10,306 nt of DNA from an uncultured Lachnospiraceae bacterium. GTDB taxonomy: Bacteria; Bacillota; Clostridia; Lachnospirales; Lachnospiraceae. Shown one piece after another: positions 1 through 7,390 of this stretch (its first letter is position 1; every line of letters begins with the position of its first letter). Position numbers and translations under genes: made by a program. The DNA is taken from assembly GCA_947591115.1 (NCBI GenBank), contig CANQCX010000051.1, forward strand, positions 1-10,306. Direction: 5' to 3'. The notes under the pieces are model-generated. The model was not told where the DNA came from, did no database searches, and was given only the letters and a program-made list of their open reading frames with translations.

Positions 1-500
1 CCGTATTCGTCGTATGTAATCGCATTGACCGGACAACTGAACCGGCAAGGACGTTTCAAATGCGCGATCGCATTATATGGGCAGGACTGCTCGCAGCGTC
101 CGCACTCCTTACACTTCTGCGGATCGATGTGGGAACGGTGGCGCCCCGCTGAGATCGCGCCGAATTTACATGCATTGATGCAGGCTTTTCCGATACAGTT
201 CTGGCAGTTTTCCGTAACGGTGTAACTGGAGATCGGACAATCTTCACATGCCGAATGGATGACCTGAATCACGTTTTTCTCATCGTTCCCTACCAGAGTA
301 TGCCCCTCTGCCAGCAGGATCCGCTGCCGGATAATCTCTCTCTCTTTATAAATGCAGCAGCGGAATTTCGGCGTCGGACCCGGAATCAGTTCATACGGCA
401 ATTCTTCTTTTTTCTCTTGTAACTTCCCCTCAAAAGCAAGCTTTGCGACTTCGTACAACACTTCATGTTTGATTTTGATTACATTTTCATCAGCGTACAT
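1..500 (-). CDS. Group B-type [FeFe] hydrogenase / 4Fe-4S protein, N-terminal part (runs off the left edge)
   Basis: The first 166 residues are present; the gene stays open at position 1. The start at 500 follows an AAGGAG ribosome binding site about 5 bases upstream. Visible features are a CCIYKERE motif (Cys48, Cys49), a CEDCP pair (Cys85, Cys88), a first ferredoxin-type cluster motif (Cys99, 102, 107, 111), a second one, CKECGRCEQSCP (Cys130, 133, 136, 140), and then RPCRFSC (Cys152, 156). This cysteine pattern and the N-terminal sequence match what I know of group B [FeFe] hydrogenases, whose H-cluster domain would follow; that domain is outside the window, so catalytic identity cannot be confirmed. 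No signal peptide is seen, which fits a cytoplasmic redox enzyme using ferredoxin-type electron transfer. The alternative is a generic 4Fe-4S dicluster protein. A TAGAAT -10-like box lies at 548-553, but it has no good -35 partner. Confidence 0.82.
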   Translation of the reverse strand, partial: MYADENVIKIKHEVLYEVAKLAFEGKLQEKKEELPYELIPGPTPKFRCCIYKEREIIRQRILLAEGHTLVGNDEKNVIQVIHSACEDCPISSYTVTENCQNCIGKACINACKFGAISAGRHRSHIDPQKCKECGRCEQSCPYNAIAHLKRPCRFSCPVNAITYDEY

Positions 501-670
501 AGCTTCTCCTTTTTCTAAAACATTGTTTTGTCGTTTGCTCTGCTTTTATTCTACAAAAAAACGAAGCAAAAAGCTATAGTTGTTTCAATCTTTATACAAA
601 TTTTTTTGTAACCGGTCCACCAGCCAAAAAAACGCGGGGCTGCGAACGGCGTGATGGAACGGCTGCTTTT

Positions 671-1924
671 TTACTCATGCCGCAGCGCTTCGATCGGATC
701 CAGATTCGCCGCCTTATAGGACGGCAGCAGACCGAAGATGATACCGATCGCCATAGAAAAGACGACCGATAAAATCAAAGCCGGAATGCTGATCTGCGCC
801 GGAATCCCATTTGCCCTTGAAATGATCTGGGAAAGAATGATCCCCGCTGCAACGCCTGCAATTCCGCCAATGCTGGTCAATACGACCGCCTCCGTCAAAA
901 ACTGTCCTAAAATATAAGACTTTCTTGCTCCGATCGCCTTTTTTAAACCGATTTCAGCCGTACGCTCGGTTACCGATACCAGCATGATATTCATTACGCC
1001 GATCCCGCCGACCAGCAGGGAAATTCCGGCGATCCAGATCAGCATCATATTGGTAGACTGGCTCAGCTGCTGGATCTGCTTTGCCTGCTCCATCAAATCC
1101 TCCGCCTTATACTGAATGGAGCTGTCTTCTGCGGAAAGATACCCGTTTAATAAATCGGCGGCATTTTTTCCGACCGACGTCATATCCGATGTCGTCTCCG
1201 CTTTTAACACCAGACTCTGCGGCTCATCATACTGATATATGATCGGCCATACCGTATCCGGAAGATATACGGCTCCGCTGGATTGCTCCATATAAGTATA
1301 ATACTCATCCATCGTGGAGATAACCGGTTCAAACGCTTCTTTTTCCGTAACTACTCCTACCACAACAAACGGTTCCCCGCGAAGCTCGATCGTTTTCCCA
1401 ACGGCATCCGCTCCTTCAAACAATACCTTTTCTGAATTTTTATCCAGAATACAGACCTTTTTGGATTTTGCATAATCCTCGCTGCTAAATCCCCTGCCTT
1501 TTTTCATCATCAGACCGCAGGCGGAAAAATAACGGCTGTCAACACCGTACACATATCCGCCGGACAGGGAGGTATCCCGATAATACACTCCATCATAGTC
1601 CTGCCGTTTCCGGTAAAGAGAGGCGTCCTCCACATGCTCCTGCTGCCGGATTTCTTCCAATACCTCCTGCGCAATGACCGGAATTCCGGCTGGGATCGGT
1701 TCATAGGAAAAATCCAGCACATAATCCCCCTGATAGAGCTGGACGTCTACATTATTATCTCCCGAGCCGATCAGATTCTGCTCGATCTGCTTATTTGTTC
1801 CCTGTATTGTTGATACAATTGCAATAATTGCCGCTATTCCGATAATAATGCCCAGCATCGTCAGAAACGACCGCATTTTATGGGACAGGATCCCCTGAAA
1901 AGATAATCGTATATTCTCTAACAT
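671..1924 (-). CDS. MacB/FtsX-type ABC transporter permease
   Basis: A 417-residue membrane subunit, last gene of the exporter operon. Its layout is that of the MacB family: a short cytoplasmic N-terminus, membrane segment 1 at about 20-40, a large extracytoplasmic domain at about 41-290 (MacB_PCD type), then three membrane segments at about 295-316, 343-366 and 381-402. The conserved FtsX region starts at GGIGVMNIMLVSVTERTAEIG (about 307-326) and continues through KKAIGARK; the C-terminus ends in DPIEALRHE, as is usual for the family. Such permeases work as dimers that transmit ATP-driven motion to an external adaptor rather than forming a classical substrate channel. The start has a strong AGGAGGG site and lies 12 bases after the adaptor 2 stop. 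The length is normal for a stand-alone permease with a separate ATPase. The substrate cannot be deduced. No convincing intrinsic terminator follows the stop. Confidence 0.93.
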   Translation of the reverse strand: MLENIRLSFQGILSHKMRSFLTMLGIIIGIAAIIAIVSTIQGTNKQIEQNLIGSGDNNVDVQLYQGDYVLDFSYEPIPAGIPVIAQEVLEEIRQQEHVEDASLYRKRQDYDGVYYRDTSLSGGYVYGVDSRYFSACGLMMKKGRGFSSEDYAKSKKVCILDKNSEKVLFEGADAVGKTIELRGEPFVVVGVVTEKEAFEPVISTMDEYYTYMEQSSGAVYLPDTVWPIIYQYDEPQSLVLKAETTSDMTSVGKNAADLLNGYLSAEDSSIQYKAEDLMEQAKQIQQLSQSTNMMLIWIAGISLLVGGIGVMNIMLVSVTERTAEIGLKKAIGARKSYILGQFLTEAVVLTSIGGIAGVAAGIILSQIISRANGIPAQISIPALILSVVFSMAIGIIFGLLPSYKAANLDPIEALRHE

Positions 1925-1936
1925 AATGCCCTCCTG

Positions 1937-3493
1937 TTATTGAGCCTGAGAGGTACGTACGCCCTCCTGTGCGGTCTTGCCATACGGAAACGCGATATAA
2001 TCCTCCTCGGTAAGACCGGAGGTAATTTCAACGGCGCTTCCGTATAATAACTTTCCGGTCGTGACGTACTGTTTTTTCAGACATCCGTTTACATCTTTGT
2101 ATACATAGGATCTTCCGTTCTCTTCACGTACATAACACTGCTCGATGTAAACGGAAGACCCGCTTTCTTCCGCCTCTTGTTTTTCGATCGTCAATTCAAC
2201 ATATTCGCCGTTTTGCAGTCCTTGTGGATTTTCTATGTAAGCCGTATAGCCGTAATAGGAAACGTTCGGATTGCCGTCTCCATAATATCCTCCGCTTTCG
2301 GAGGGGTAATTGTCAATGGAGGCAATGGTGCCCGTATACTGGTTTCCCGTCTCCCAGCCGGAGGCGGTAACCGTCTGTCCGACTGCAATCTCCTCCCGCT
2401 TCAGCTCACTTACCGTTCCTTTGATGTACAGTCCCTGAGAACCGGACACCTCTAAAAATGCGCTTCCGTCTGTCGGCGGATTTTCCGGATCTCCTACCGT
2501 TTTGACCGTACCGTCCACCTTAGCGTATACGATGCCGTCTTTCTTTTGCTCCTCCAATTCCTGAAGCGACAGCTCTGCCTTCCGCCGTTCCAGATCCAGC
2601 CGCTTTAATTCCTGTTCTTTCCTTTGGATCTCTGCGGCAAGCTCCTGCGCGGTATAGCCGGTTTCGGTTTCCTCCGGCAGCGTCTCGGTTTCCGTTTCTT
2701 CCTCCGGCGGCTGCTCCATCGTATGGGTAAAAATGCTCCAACGGGAATTTTCTTCATAATCCGGCGAAAGACAGGAGCCGTTCAGCGTCCACGATGCCAT
2801 CAGCGCCCCGTTTACGTCTCCGCCCTCTCGGATTTCAAATACTGCGCACGTCCCGTTTTCGGCAAATGTATTTAATACGCTTCCGAAAACAAACGCATCT
2901 TTCGTACAGAGGTAACGGTACGGCATTTCCGCCGTTCCGATTTCTCCCGCGCCTTCTTCTCCGATATTATACGGCACTGCCGTATCGGAAATATACTGAT
3001 AAGCTCCCTGAAGCTTTTCCGGCGAAGGAAGCGCCCATTCTCCTTCTTTGCCGTCTGCATCCGGCGATTCCGCAGAAGCCGGCGGCTGTGTCATGGGTTT
3101 GGCTGCTTTCAGCGTTTTTAATTGCGCTTTTTCCGCCGCATATTGGTCTTGATTCGTCTGAAGCTGCATTTTTTTAATCTCGATGGAAAGCTCCAGACTG
3201 GTAATGTCGTATGCCATCAGCGGATCACCCGCTTTTACCTCCTGTCCCTCTGTCACGTAGATTTCTTTCACGATCTGTCCGTTTTCCAGATACACCATCT
3301 GCGAAGCGTCGTTTGTTACCATGCCGTCGCTCTGCAGATCTGAATAATCATCCGCCCAATTCAGATTCCCGACATATTCTACGTACGCGATCAACTGGTT
3401 TTTTTGATACGCCTGCACGCCCAGTACCGTTCCCGTAACCGCTCCGGTAATCAGGAGAAGCACAAGGACGGTCAGAAGGATTTTTTTCTTCAT
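1937..3493 (-). CDS. Efflux adaptor 2 (HlyD/MacA-like) with a large insert in its coiled coil
   Basis: A 518-residue membrane-anchored adaptor. It has a lysine start and one N-terminal membrane segment (about 4-26), then a lipoyl-like half-motif at about 66-96 (NGQIVKEIYVTEGQEVKAGD) and helix 1 of the hairpin at about 97-130. A 150-residue interruption follows: a Pro/Ser/Asp-rich linker (131-150), a compact, probably globular part with three cysteines (about 150-258) and a Glu/Thr/Pro-rich linker (261-279). Helix 2 follows at about 280-317, then the second lipoyl half (321-336) and beta-barrel/membrane-proximal regions. Ordinary MacA-like adaptors lack such an insert. The tail SGLTEEDYIAFPYGK resembles that of adaptor 1, so the two are paralogs. 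The start overlaps the ATPase stop (ATGA), with AAGGAGG about 10 bases upstream. It presumably joins the permease outside the membrane; the function of the insert is unknown. Confidence 0.88.
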   Translation of the reverse strand: MKKKILLTVLVLLLITGAVTGTVLGVQAYQKNQLIAYVEYVGNLNWADDYSDLQSDGMVTNDASQMVYLENGQIVKEIYVTEGQEVKAGDPLMAYDITSLELSIEIKKMQLQTNQDQYAAEKAQLKTLKAAKPMTQPPASAESPDADGKEGEWALPSPEKLQGAYQYISDTAVPYNIGEEGAGEIGTAEMPYRYLCTKDAFVFGSVLNTFAENGTCAVFEIREGGDVNGALMASWTLNGSCLSPDYEENSRWSIFTHTMEQPPEEETETETLPEETETGYTAQELAAEIQRKEQELKRLDLERRKAELSLQELEEQKKDGIVYAKVDGTVKTVGDPENPPTDGSAFLEVSGSQGLYIKGTVSELKREEIAVGQTVTASGWETGNQYTGTIASIDNYPSESGGYYGDGNPNVSYYGYTAYIENPQGLQNGEYVELTIEKQEAEESGSSVYIEQCYVREENGRSYVYKDVNGCLKKQYVTTGKLLYGSAVEITSGLTEEDYIAFPYGKTAQEGVRTSQAQ

Positions 3494-4176
3494 ACGCCCC
3501 TTCCCTCCTTTTTCTCCGAAAGCATACCGTCGATCATGTGCAGCGTCCTCTCCGCTTCCTCTCCTATACGGGCGTCATGCGTGATCATTACGATCGTTAC
3601 GCCTTCGGTATTTAATTTGTGAAAAAGCTCCATGATCTGGCTTCCCGATTTGGAATCCAATGCGCCCGTCGGCTCATCCGCAAGCAGGATCTTCGGATGA
3701 TTGACCATCGCTCTGGCAATTGCGACACGCTGCTTTTGTCCTCCCGATAACTGAGTCGGTTTAAATTCCGCGCGGTCTTCCAGTCCTACCCGCTCCAACG
3801 CCGCCATTGCCCTCTTTTTGCGCTCCTTCTTTTTTATGCCCGCATAGACCAGCGGAAGGCAGACATTCTCCAGCGCGCTCTGGCGCGGCATCAACTGGAA
3901 ATTCTGAAAGACGAAGCCGACGCTGTTTAATCGTACCTCCGATAATGTTTTATCGTTTAATCCAAGAATATTTCTCCCGTCCAGTTCGTAAGTACCGTTT
4001 GTCGGACGGTCAAGACACCCGATAATATTCATCAGCGTTGTTTTTCCGGAGCCGGAAGGCCCCATGATTGCTACGTACTCGCCCTCATATACCTGAAGGG
4101 AAACGTCCTTCAGCACCGGAACCACCAGTTTATCCTGATAATAATCTTTGTAAATATTCTGCAGGTTCAGTATCAT
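3490..4176 (-). CDS. MacB/LolD-type ABC transporter ATP-binding protein
   Basis: A complete 228-residue nucleotide-binding subunit that powers the exporter from the cytoplasmic face. All expected motifs are intact: Walker A GPSGSGKTT (39-47), Q-loop glutamine 91 in FVFQNFQLMPRQ, signature LSGGQKQR (143-150), Walker B ILLADE (163-168) with catalytic Glu168, D-loop GALD, and switch histidine 200 in MITHD. The FQLMPRQSALENV segment and the overall length are typical of the MacB/LolD/YtrE-like subfamily that pairs with FtsX-type permeases. Its start overlaps the adaptor 1 stop by ATGA and has GGAGG (4184-4188 on the plus strand) 7 bases upstream. Its own stop overlaps the adaptor 2 start in the same way, which indicates translational coupling. 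The substrate is unknown: related systems handle peptides, antibiotics or lipoproteins, and nothing here decides between them. Confidence 0.96.
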   Translation of the reverse strand: MILNLQNIYKDYYQDKLVVPVLKDVSLQVYEGEYVAIMGPSGSGKTTLMNIIGCLDRPTNGTYELDGRNILGLNDKTLSEVRLNSVGFVFQNFQLMPRQSALENVCLPLVYAGIKKKERKKRAMAALERVGLEDRAEFKPTQLSGGQKQRVAIARAMVNHPKILLADEPTGALDSKSGSQIMELFHKLNTEGVTIVMITHDARIGEEAERTLHMIDGMLSEKKEGRGV

Positions 4177-5420
4177 TCCGTTACCTCCGTACCATTGATG
4201 ATGATGACCTCGTCCTCCTTCTGGTACAGCGGAGAGTCATAGTCCACCTCATCCTCCTCCGTTACCGTCCGGATTCCTTCATAGAATTCCGCCATCGGCC
4301 ATGCAATGTAATCGTCCTCCGTCAGTCCGGATAAGATCTGATACTGATACAGTTCTTCGCTGCTTTCGCCCAGCTCTACGGTTCGTTTCTCCAGACGGTT
4401 TTTGCCGTCCGCCGCCCATACATACGGTTCGCCGTCGTCCATGACAATATAGCCTTCATCCAGCCAAAGTCCGTCCGGTTTTTCACTCTGCCCGTAATCC
4501 GGCTCAATAAAAACATGCTGTCCCAAGATCAGTCCTTCGGAGGAATCAAGCGTTACATAAAACGGATATTTGCTTGCCCCCTCCTGACCTTCCTGATCGT
4601 AATATCCGTCTCCGGTTTCGTCCGTCCGGCCTTCGGTATCAATGACGGATATGGTGCCTTTCCACGTCTGGGTTTCGTCTACGCGGGAACGGACGACCAC
4701 CTCCTGTCCGACGGATAATCCGCTGGAATAATAACTCTGCTCATCCAAAGAACCCTTTACCCGATAATCTCCGGTTGCAAGCACTGTCATATAAGCGGCT
4801 TCCATGCCGTACGGATCAAAGCCGCTCTCATTGATTTCTTTGATGACGCCCGCGATCTTGCTGGTTACGGTTGCATTGTCAATGCTCTTTTGATACCCGT
4901 CTATTTCCGCCTGCTTCTGCTTCTGGTCGTATTCCGCCTGCTTTAATGAGGTCTGCAGCTGCTGGATCTGCGTTGTGTATTCCAACTGCTGATCCTGCGG
5001 TGCATTTTTCTTCTCGTTCTGAAGCTCGGCGATCTGGGAATGATAATTGGAAATATCGTAACCGATGCCCTCCAGCTCCAGCTTTGCCTGTGCGAGCTGC
5101 ATTTCCGTTTCGCCTGTATCGTAAGTAAACAGCGGCGTGCCGATTTCGACCGTCTGCCCTGCTTCTACCAAAACTTCCTTGATCTCTTTATCCGGATCCT
5201 TTTTAATCTCCCACGTTTCCTGCGATTCTACCTTTCCGGAATAGCTGCTGACCGATCCCATATTGACTGCAGTCAGATCTCCTACGCGTTCCACATACAC
5301 CCGATCTTCCTTACTGCCGCCTCCGGCGCCTCCTCGGAGCAGCAAAGCAATTCCAACGACTGCAGCGATCAGAACAGCCGCCGCCGATACAATGATGATT
5401 GCCAGCTTCTTTTTACTCAT
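4173..5420 (-). CDS. Efflux adaptor 1 (HlyD/MacA-like periplasmic-adaptor family)
   Basis: A 415-residue adaptor and the first gene of the exporter operon. Order of features: Lys-rich start, membrane segment (about 6-28), Gly-rich linker, first lipoyl half (about 63-103, with EVLVEAGQTVEIGTPL), a Gln/Glu-rich coiled-coil hairpin (about 105-180), second lipoyl half (from about 183, SKIAGVIKEINESG), then beta-barrel and membrane-proximal domains ending in SGLTEDDYIAWPM. I chose the start at 5420 because GGAGG lies 6 bases upstream and a lysine-plus-hydrophobic anchor follows. The in-frame ATG at 5468 has no ribosome site and would lie upstream of the predicted -10 box. In Gram-positive cells such proteins sit outside the membrane, held by the N-terminal helix, and contact the permease. 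The hairpin here is of ordinary length, in contrast to adaptor 2. Confidence 0.9.
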   Translation of the reverse strand: MSKKKLAIIIVSAAAVLIAAVVGIALLLRGGAGGGSKEDRVYVERVGDLTAVNMGSVSSYSGKVESQETWEIKKDPDKEIKEVLVEAGQTVEIGTPLFTYDTGETEMQLAQAKLELEGIGYDISNYHSQIAELQNEKKNAPQDQQLEYTTQIQQLQTSLKQAEYDQKQKQAEIDGYQKSIDNATVTSKIAGVIKEINESGFDPYGMEAAYMTVLATGDYRVKGSLDEQSYYSSGLSVGQEVVVRSRVDETQTWKGTISVIDTEGRTDETGDGYYDQEGQEGASKYPFYVTLDSSEGLILGQHVFIEPDYGQSEKPDGLWLDEGYIVMDDGEPYVWAADGKNRLEKRTVELGESSEELYQYQILSGLTEDDYIAWPMAEFYEGIRTVTEEDEVDYDSPLYQKEDEVIIINGTEVTE

Positions 5421-5454
5421 GATCTTCCTCCCCGTCTGCTTTTTTGTTTTACAC

Positions 5455-5476
5455 AATGATTGTATCAAAAATCATT
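5455..5476. promoter_or_regulatory. Inverted repeat over the exporter promoter (possible operator)
   Basis: Perfect 7-base arms, AATGATT (5455-5461) and AATCATT (5470-5476), are separated by 8 bases. One arm overlaps the -10 hexamer, the right place for a repressor site. The other arm touches the start of the possible plus-strand -35 at 5476, so one regulator could affect both directions. The repeat is AT-rich, so chance occurrence is possible, and no regulator gene is in the window. Confidence 0.35.
5459..5467 (-). promoter_or_regulatory. Extended -10 promoter of the exporter operon
   Basis: Read on the minus strand this is TGATACAAT: a TGn extension followed by TACAAT (5 of 6 matches to TATAAT). 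No good -35 element is present at normal spacing, which is tolerable for extended -10 promoters. The predicted transcript would begin about 32 bases upstream of the adaptor 1 start codon. The promoter assignment is an inference from motif and position. Confidence 0.55.
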
Positions 5477-5505
5477 TGAAAAAAGTTTTATTTTTTTCTT
5501 AAGAT
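5476..5505 (+). promoter_or_regulatory. Possible promoter of the S8 protease gene
   Basis: TTGAAA (5476-5481, 5 of 6 to the -35 consensus) is followed after 18 bases by TAAGAT (5500-5505, 4 of 6 to the -10 consensus). Transcription would begin about 50 bases upstream of the ATG at 5561. If this gene is spore-specific like known csp genes, a sporulation sigma factor rather than the vegetative one might be used, and this match would then be coincidental. Confidence 0.3.
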
Positions 5506-5560
5506 TACGCCTAAATGCTCCCGCCGCTTCATACTCTGTAAAAAAACGAGAAGTATACCT

Positions 5561-7321
5561 ATGCCTGTAAACCAGAAAATAGAACCGCTTCTGCGCGCCG
5601 CGCTAAACAGCACGCCTGAGGAGCTGGAAAAATCCGCCGAACTATCCACCGGACTGACTATCGGTACCAACGTATGGGAGGTCATTGTAAAATATACGGG
5701 AAATCTAAACGATCTGACCGCACAATTTCCCGGCATTACCGCAACCGCCCTGCTGAACGGTTACGGGATTTTAAGAATTCCTGCCAACCGGATCGATGCC
5801 GTATCGGAATTGTCCATGATTACCTATATCGAAAAACCGAAACGGTTTTTCTTTGAAACCGCAAACGGCAGACGCGCCTCCTGCATCACTTCGCTGCAGA
5901 CAGCCGAACCTGCCTCTTTTACCGGCCGCGGCGTATTGGTTGGCATCATTGACTCCGGAATCGATTATACGCATCCGGATTTTCAGAACCCCGACGGCAG
6001 CACCCGCATTCTTTACCTCTGGGATCAAACCGTCGCTCCGGATGCGGCGCGCGGATGGCAGTCTCCGGAAGGCTATGCGCTCGGAACGCTTTTTACGCGG
6101 GAGCAGATCAACGAAGCGCTGTCCTTTCCGACGCCTGCGCAGCGGGAAGCCGTCTGCCCCAGCTTTGATTATTCCGGACATGGTACGCACGTTGCCGGAA
6201 TCGCCGCCGGAAACGGAGCCGCTTCCGACGGTGTTTACCGCGGCGTCGCCTATGAATCGGAGCTTCTGGTCGTGAAATTGGGCACTCCGGATCCGCTTGG
6301 CTTTCCCAGCACGACACAGTTGATGCAGGCCATTGATTTCTGCGTCCGCACAAGCATCCGCCTGTCGCGTCCGCTTGCCCTGAATTTAAGCTTCGGGAAT
6401 TCGTACGGCTCCCACAGCGGTACTTCTTTAATCGAAACCTATCTGGATTCCGTATCGCAAAACGGCCGGTGCTGCATTGTTGTCGGAAGCGGAAACGAAG
6501 GTGCAGGCGGCGGCCATACCGGCGGCAGATTATCCGAATACGAAACAAAGCGCGTGGAATTTGCCATCGCCGACTATTCCGCCGCCGTCAGCATCCAAAT
6601 CTGGAAAAACTACGGCGATGAAATCCGTCTTGCCATGACGGGACCCGTACAAAATCTTACGATCCCCATTACGGATCTGCCCGGAATTTCCCGCTACCGT
6701 CTTGGCCGTACCGATTTATTCCTCTATTACGGCGAACCTGCGCCTTACAGTCCCTATCAGGAAATTTATCTGGATCTGATTCCTGCCGATACCTATCTGG
6801 ACGCCGGAATCTGGACGATTACTTTAATCTCGCAGCGGATCATCGACGGTGTTTGGGATATGTGGATGCCGTCCGCCGCAGTCCGCAGCGCGGCAACCCG
6901 TTTTCTGCAGCCTACGCCGGACATTACGCTTACCATTCCCTCCACCGCGCGCCACGCGCTGACCGTAAGCGCCTATGACGCCGTTTCGGACAGCTTTGCG
7001 GCATTTTCCGGCCGCGGGTTTACGTGGGACACCAAAATGGAAAAACCGGACCTTGCGGCTCCGGGCGTCGATATTACCTCCTGCGCGCCGGGCGGCGGCT
7101 ATGCGGTGCGTACCGGCACCTCGATGGCAGCACCGTTTGTAACCGGAAGCTGCGCCGCTCTCATGCAATGGGGAATCATCGACGGAAACGATCCTTTTTT
7201 ATACGGGGAAAAAATGAAGGCGTATCTGCGGAAGGGGGCAAGAAGACTGCCCGTTTTCCGGCAGTACCCCAATCCTCAGATCGGATGGGGCGCATTGTGT
7301 TTAAGAAACAGTTTGCCGTAA
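5561..7321 (+). CDS. S8 family subtilisin-like protease, CspA/CspB/CspC-like
   Basis: A 586-residue serine protease with a complete catalytic set: Asp131 in IIDSGIDYTHPDF, His207 in SGHGTHVAG, oxyanion Asn312 in GSGNEG, and Ser521 in GTSMAAPFV. Residues 1 to about 105 look like a propeptide. Residues of about 325-465, between the Asn and Ser blocks, form a long insert that fits the jelly-roll domain of clostridial Csp germination proteases. Total length is also close to that family (about 550-590). There is no signal peptide or membrane segment, as expected for a protein packed inside spores or acting in the cytoplasm. In Clostridium, CspB-type enzymes cut pro-SleC during germination; no SleC or other csp gene is visible here, so the role is inference. 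The start has only a weak GAGAAG site, but in-frame stops lie not far upstream. It could instead be a general intracellular subtilase. Confidence 0.88.
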   Translation: MPVNQKIEPLLRAALNSTPEELEKSAELSTGLTIGTNVWEVIVKYTGNLNDLTAQFPGITATALLNGYGILRIPANRIDAVSELSMITYIEKPKRFFFETANGRRASCITSLQTAEPASFTGRGVLVGIIDSGIDYTHPDFQNPDGSTRILYLWDQTVAPDAARGWQSPEGYALGTLFTREQINEALSFPTPAQREAVCPSFDYSGHGTHVAGIAAGNGAASDGVYRGVAYESELLVVKLGTPDPLGFPSTTQLMQAIDFCVRTSIRLSRPLALNLSFGNSYGSHSGTSLIETYLDSVSQNGRCCIVVGSGNEGAGGGHTGGRLSEYETKRVEFAIADYSAAVSIQIWKNYGDEIRLAMTGPVQNLTIPITDLPGISRYRLGRTDLFLYYGEPAPYSPYQEIYLDLIPADTYLDAGIWTITLISQRIIDGVWDMWMPSAAVRSAATRFLQPTPDITLTIPSTARHALTVSAYDAVSDSFAAFSGRGFTWDTKMEKPDLAAPGVDITSCAPGGGYAVRTGTSMAAPFVTGSCAALMQWGIIDGNDPFLYGEKMKAYLRKGARRLPVFRQYPNPQIGWGALCLRNSLP

Positions 7322-7341
7322 AAAACAAAAATCGCTTATAC
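7313..7341 (+). promoter_or_regulatory. Promoter of the DUF362 gene
   Basis: TTGCCG (7313-7318, 4 of 6) and TATACT (7336-7341, 5 of 6) are separated by the optimal 17 bases. The -35 box overlaps the end of the protease gene. Transcription would begin near 7348, about 43 bases before the ATG at 7391 and just after the competing upstream ATG at 7343, which supports the downstream start. Confidence 0.5.
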
Positions 7342-7390
7342 TATGGGCAGCAAGAGAATTGCTCAAAAAACGATAGGCGAGGTAAACAAA

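Noticed and set aside
595..610. AT-rich palindrome TACAAA-TTTT-TTTGTA as a terminator or operator
   Set aside because: Only six A/T-rich pairs, no GC stem and no T-run in the right place. It is not distinguishable from chance in this AT-rich gap.
620..666. Terminator for the exporter operon
   Set aside because: The GGCTGC copies here are direct rather than inverted repeats. The only pairing (CAGCC/GGCTG, 12-base loop) is weak and has no T-run after it on the minus strand.
2794..3177. 127-codon plus-strand frame inside adaptor 2
   Set aside because: It overlaps a well-supported gene, has low-complexity Arg/Pro/Leu content, and no start signal.
5421..5468. Upstream in-frame ATG adding 16 residues to adaptor 1
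   Set aside because: No ribosome site, the residues do not look like an exporter anchor, and it lies upstream of the predicted -10 box. The ATG at 5420 has GGAGG at correct spacing.
5771..6548. Long antisense open frames inside the protease gene
   Set aside because: Compositional shadows of a GC-rich coding frame: Arg-rich, no recognisable domain and no ribosome sites.
7343..7390. Upstream in-frame ATG adding 16 residues to the DUF362 protein
   Set aside because: No ribosome site, and it lies at or before the predicted transcription start. The ATG at 7391 has GAGG and fits the family start.
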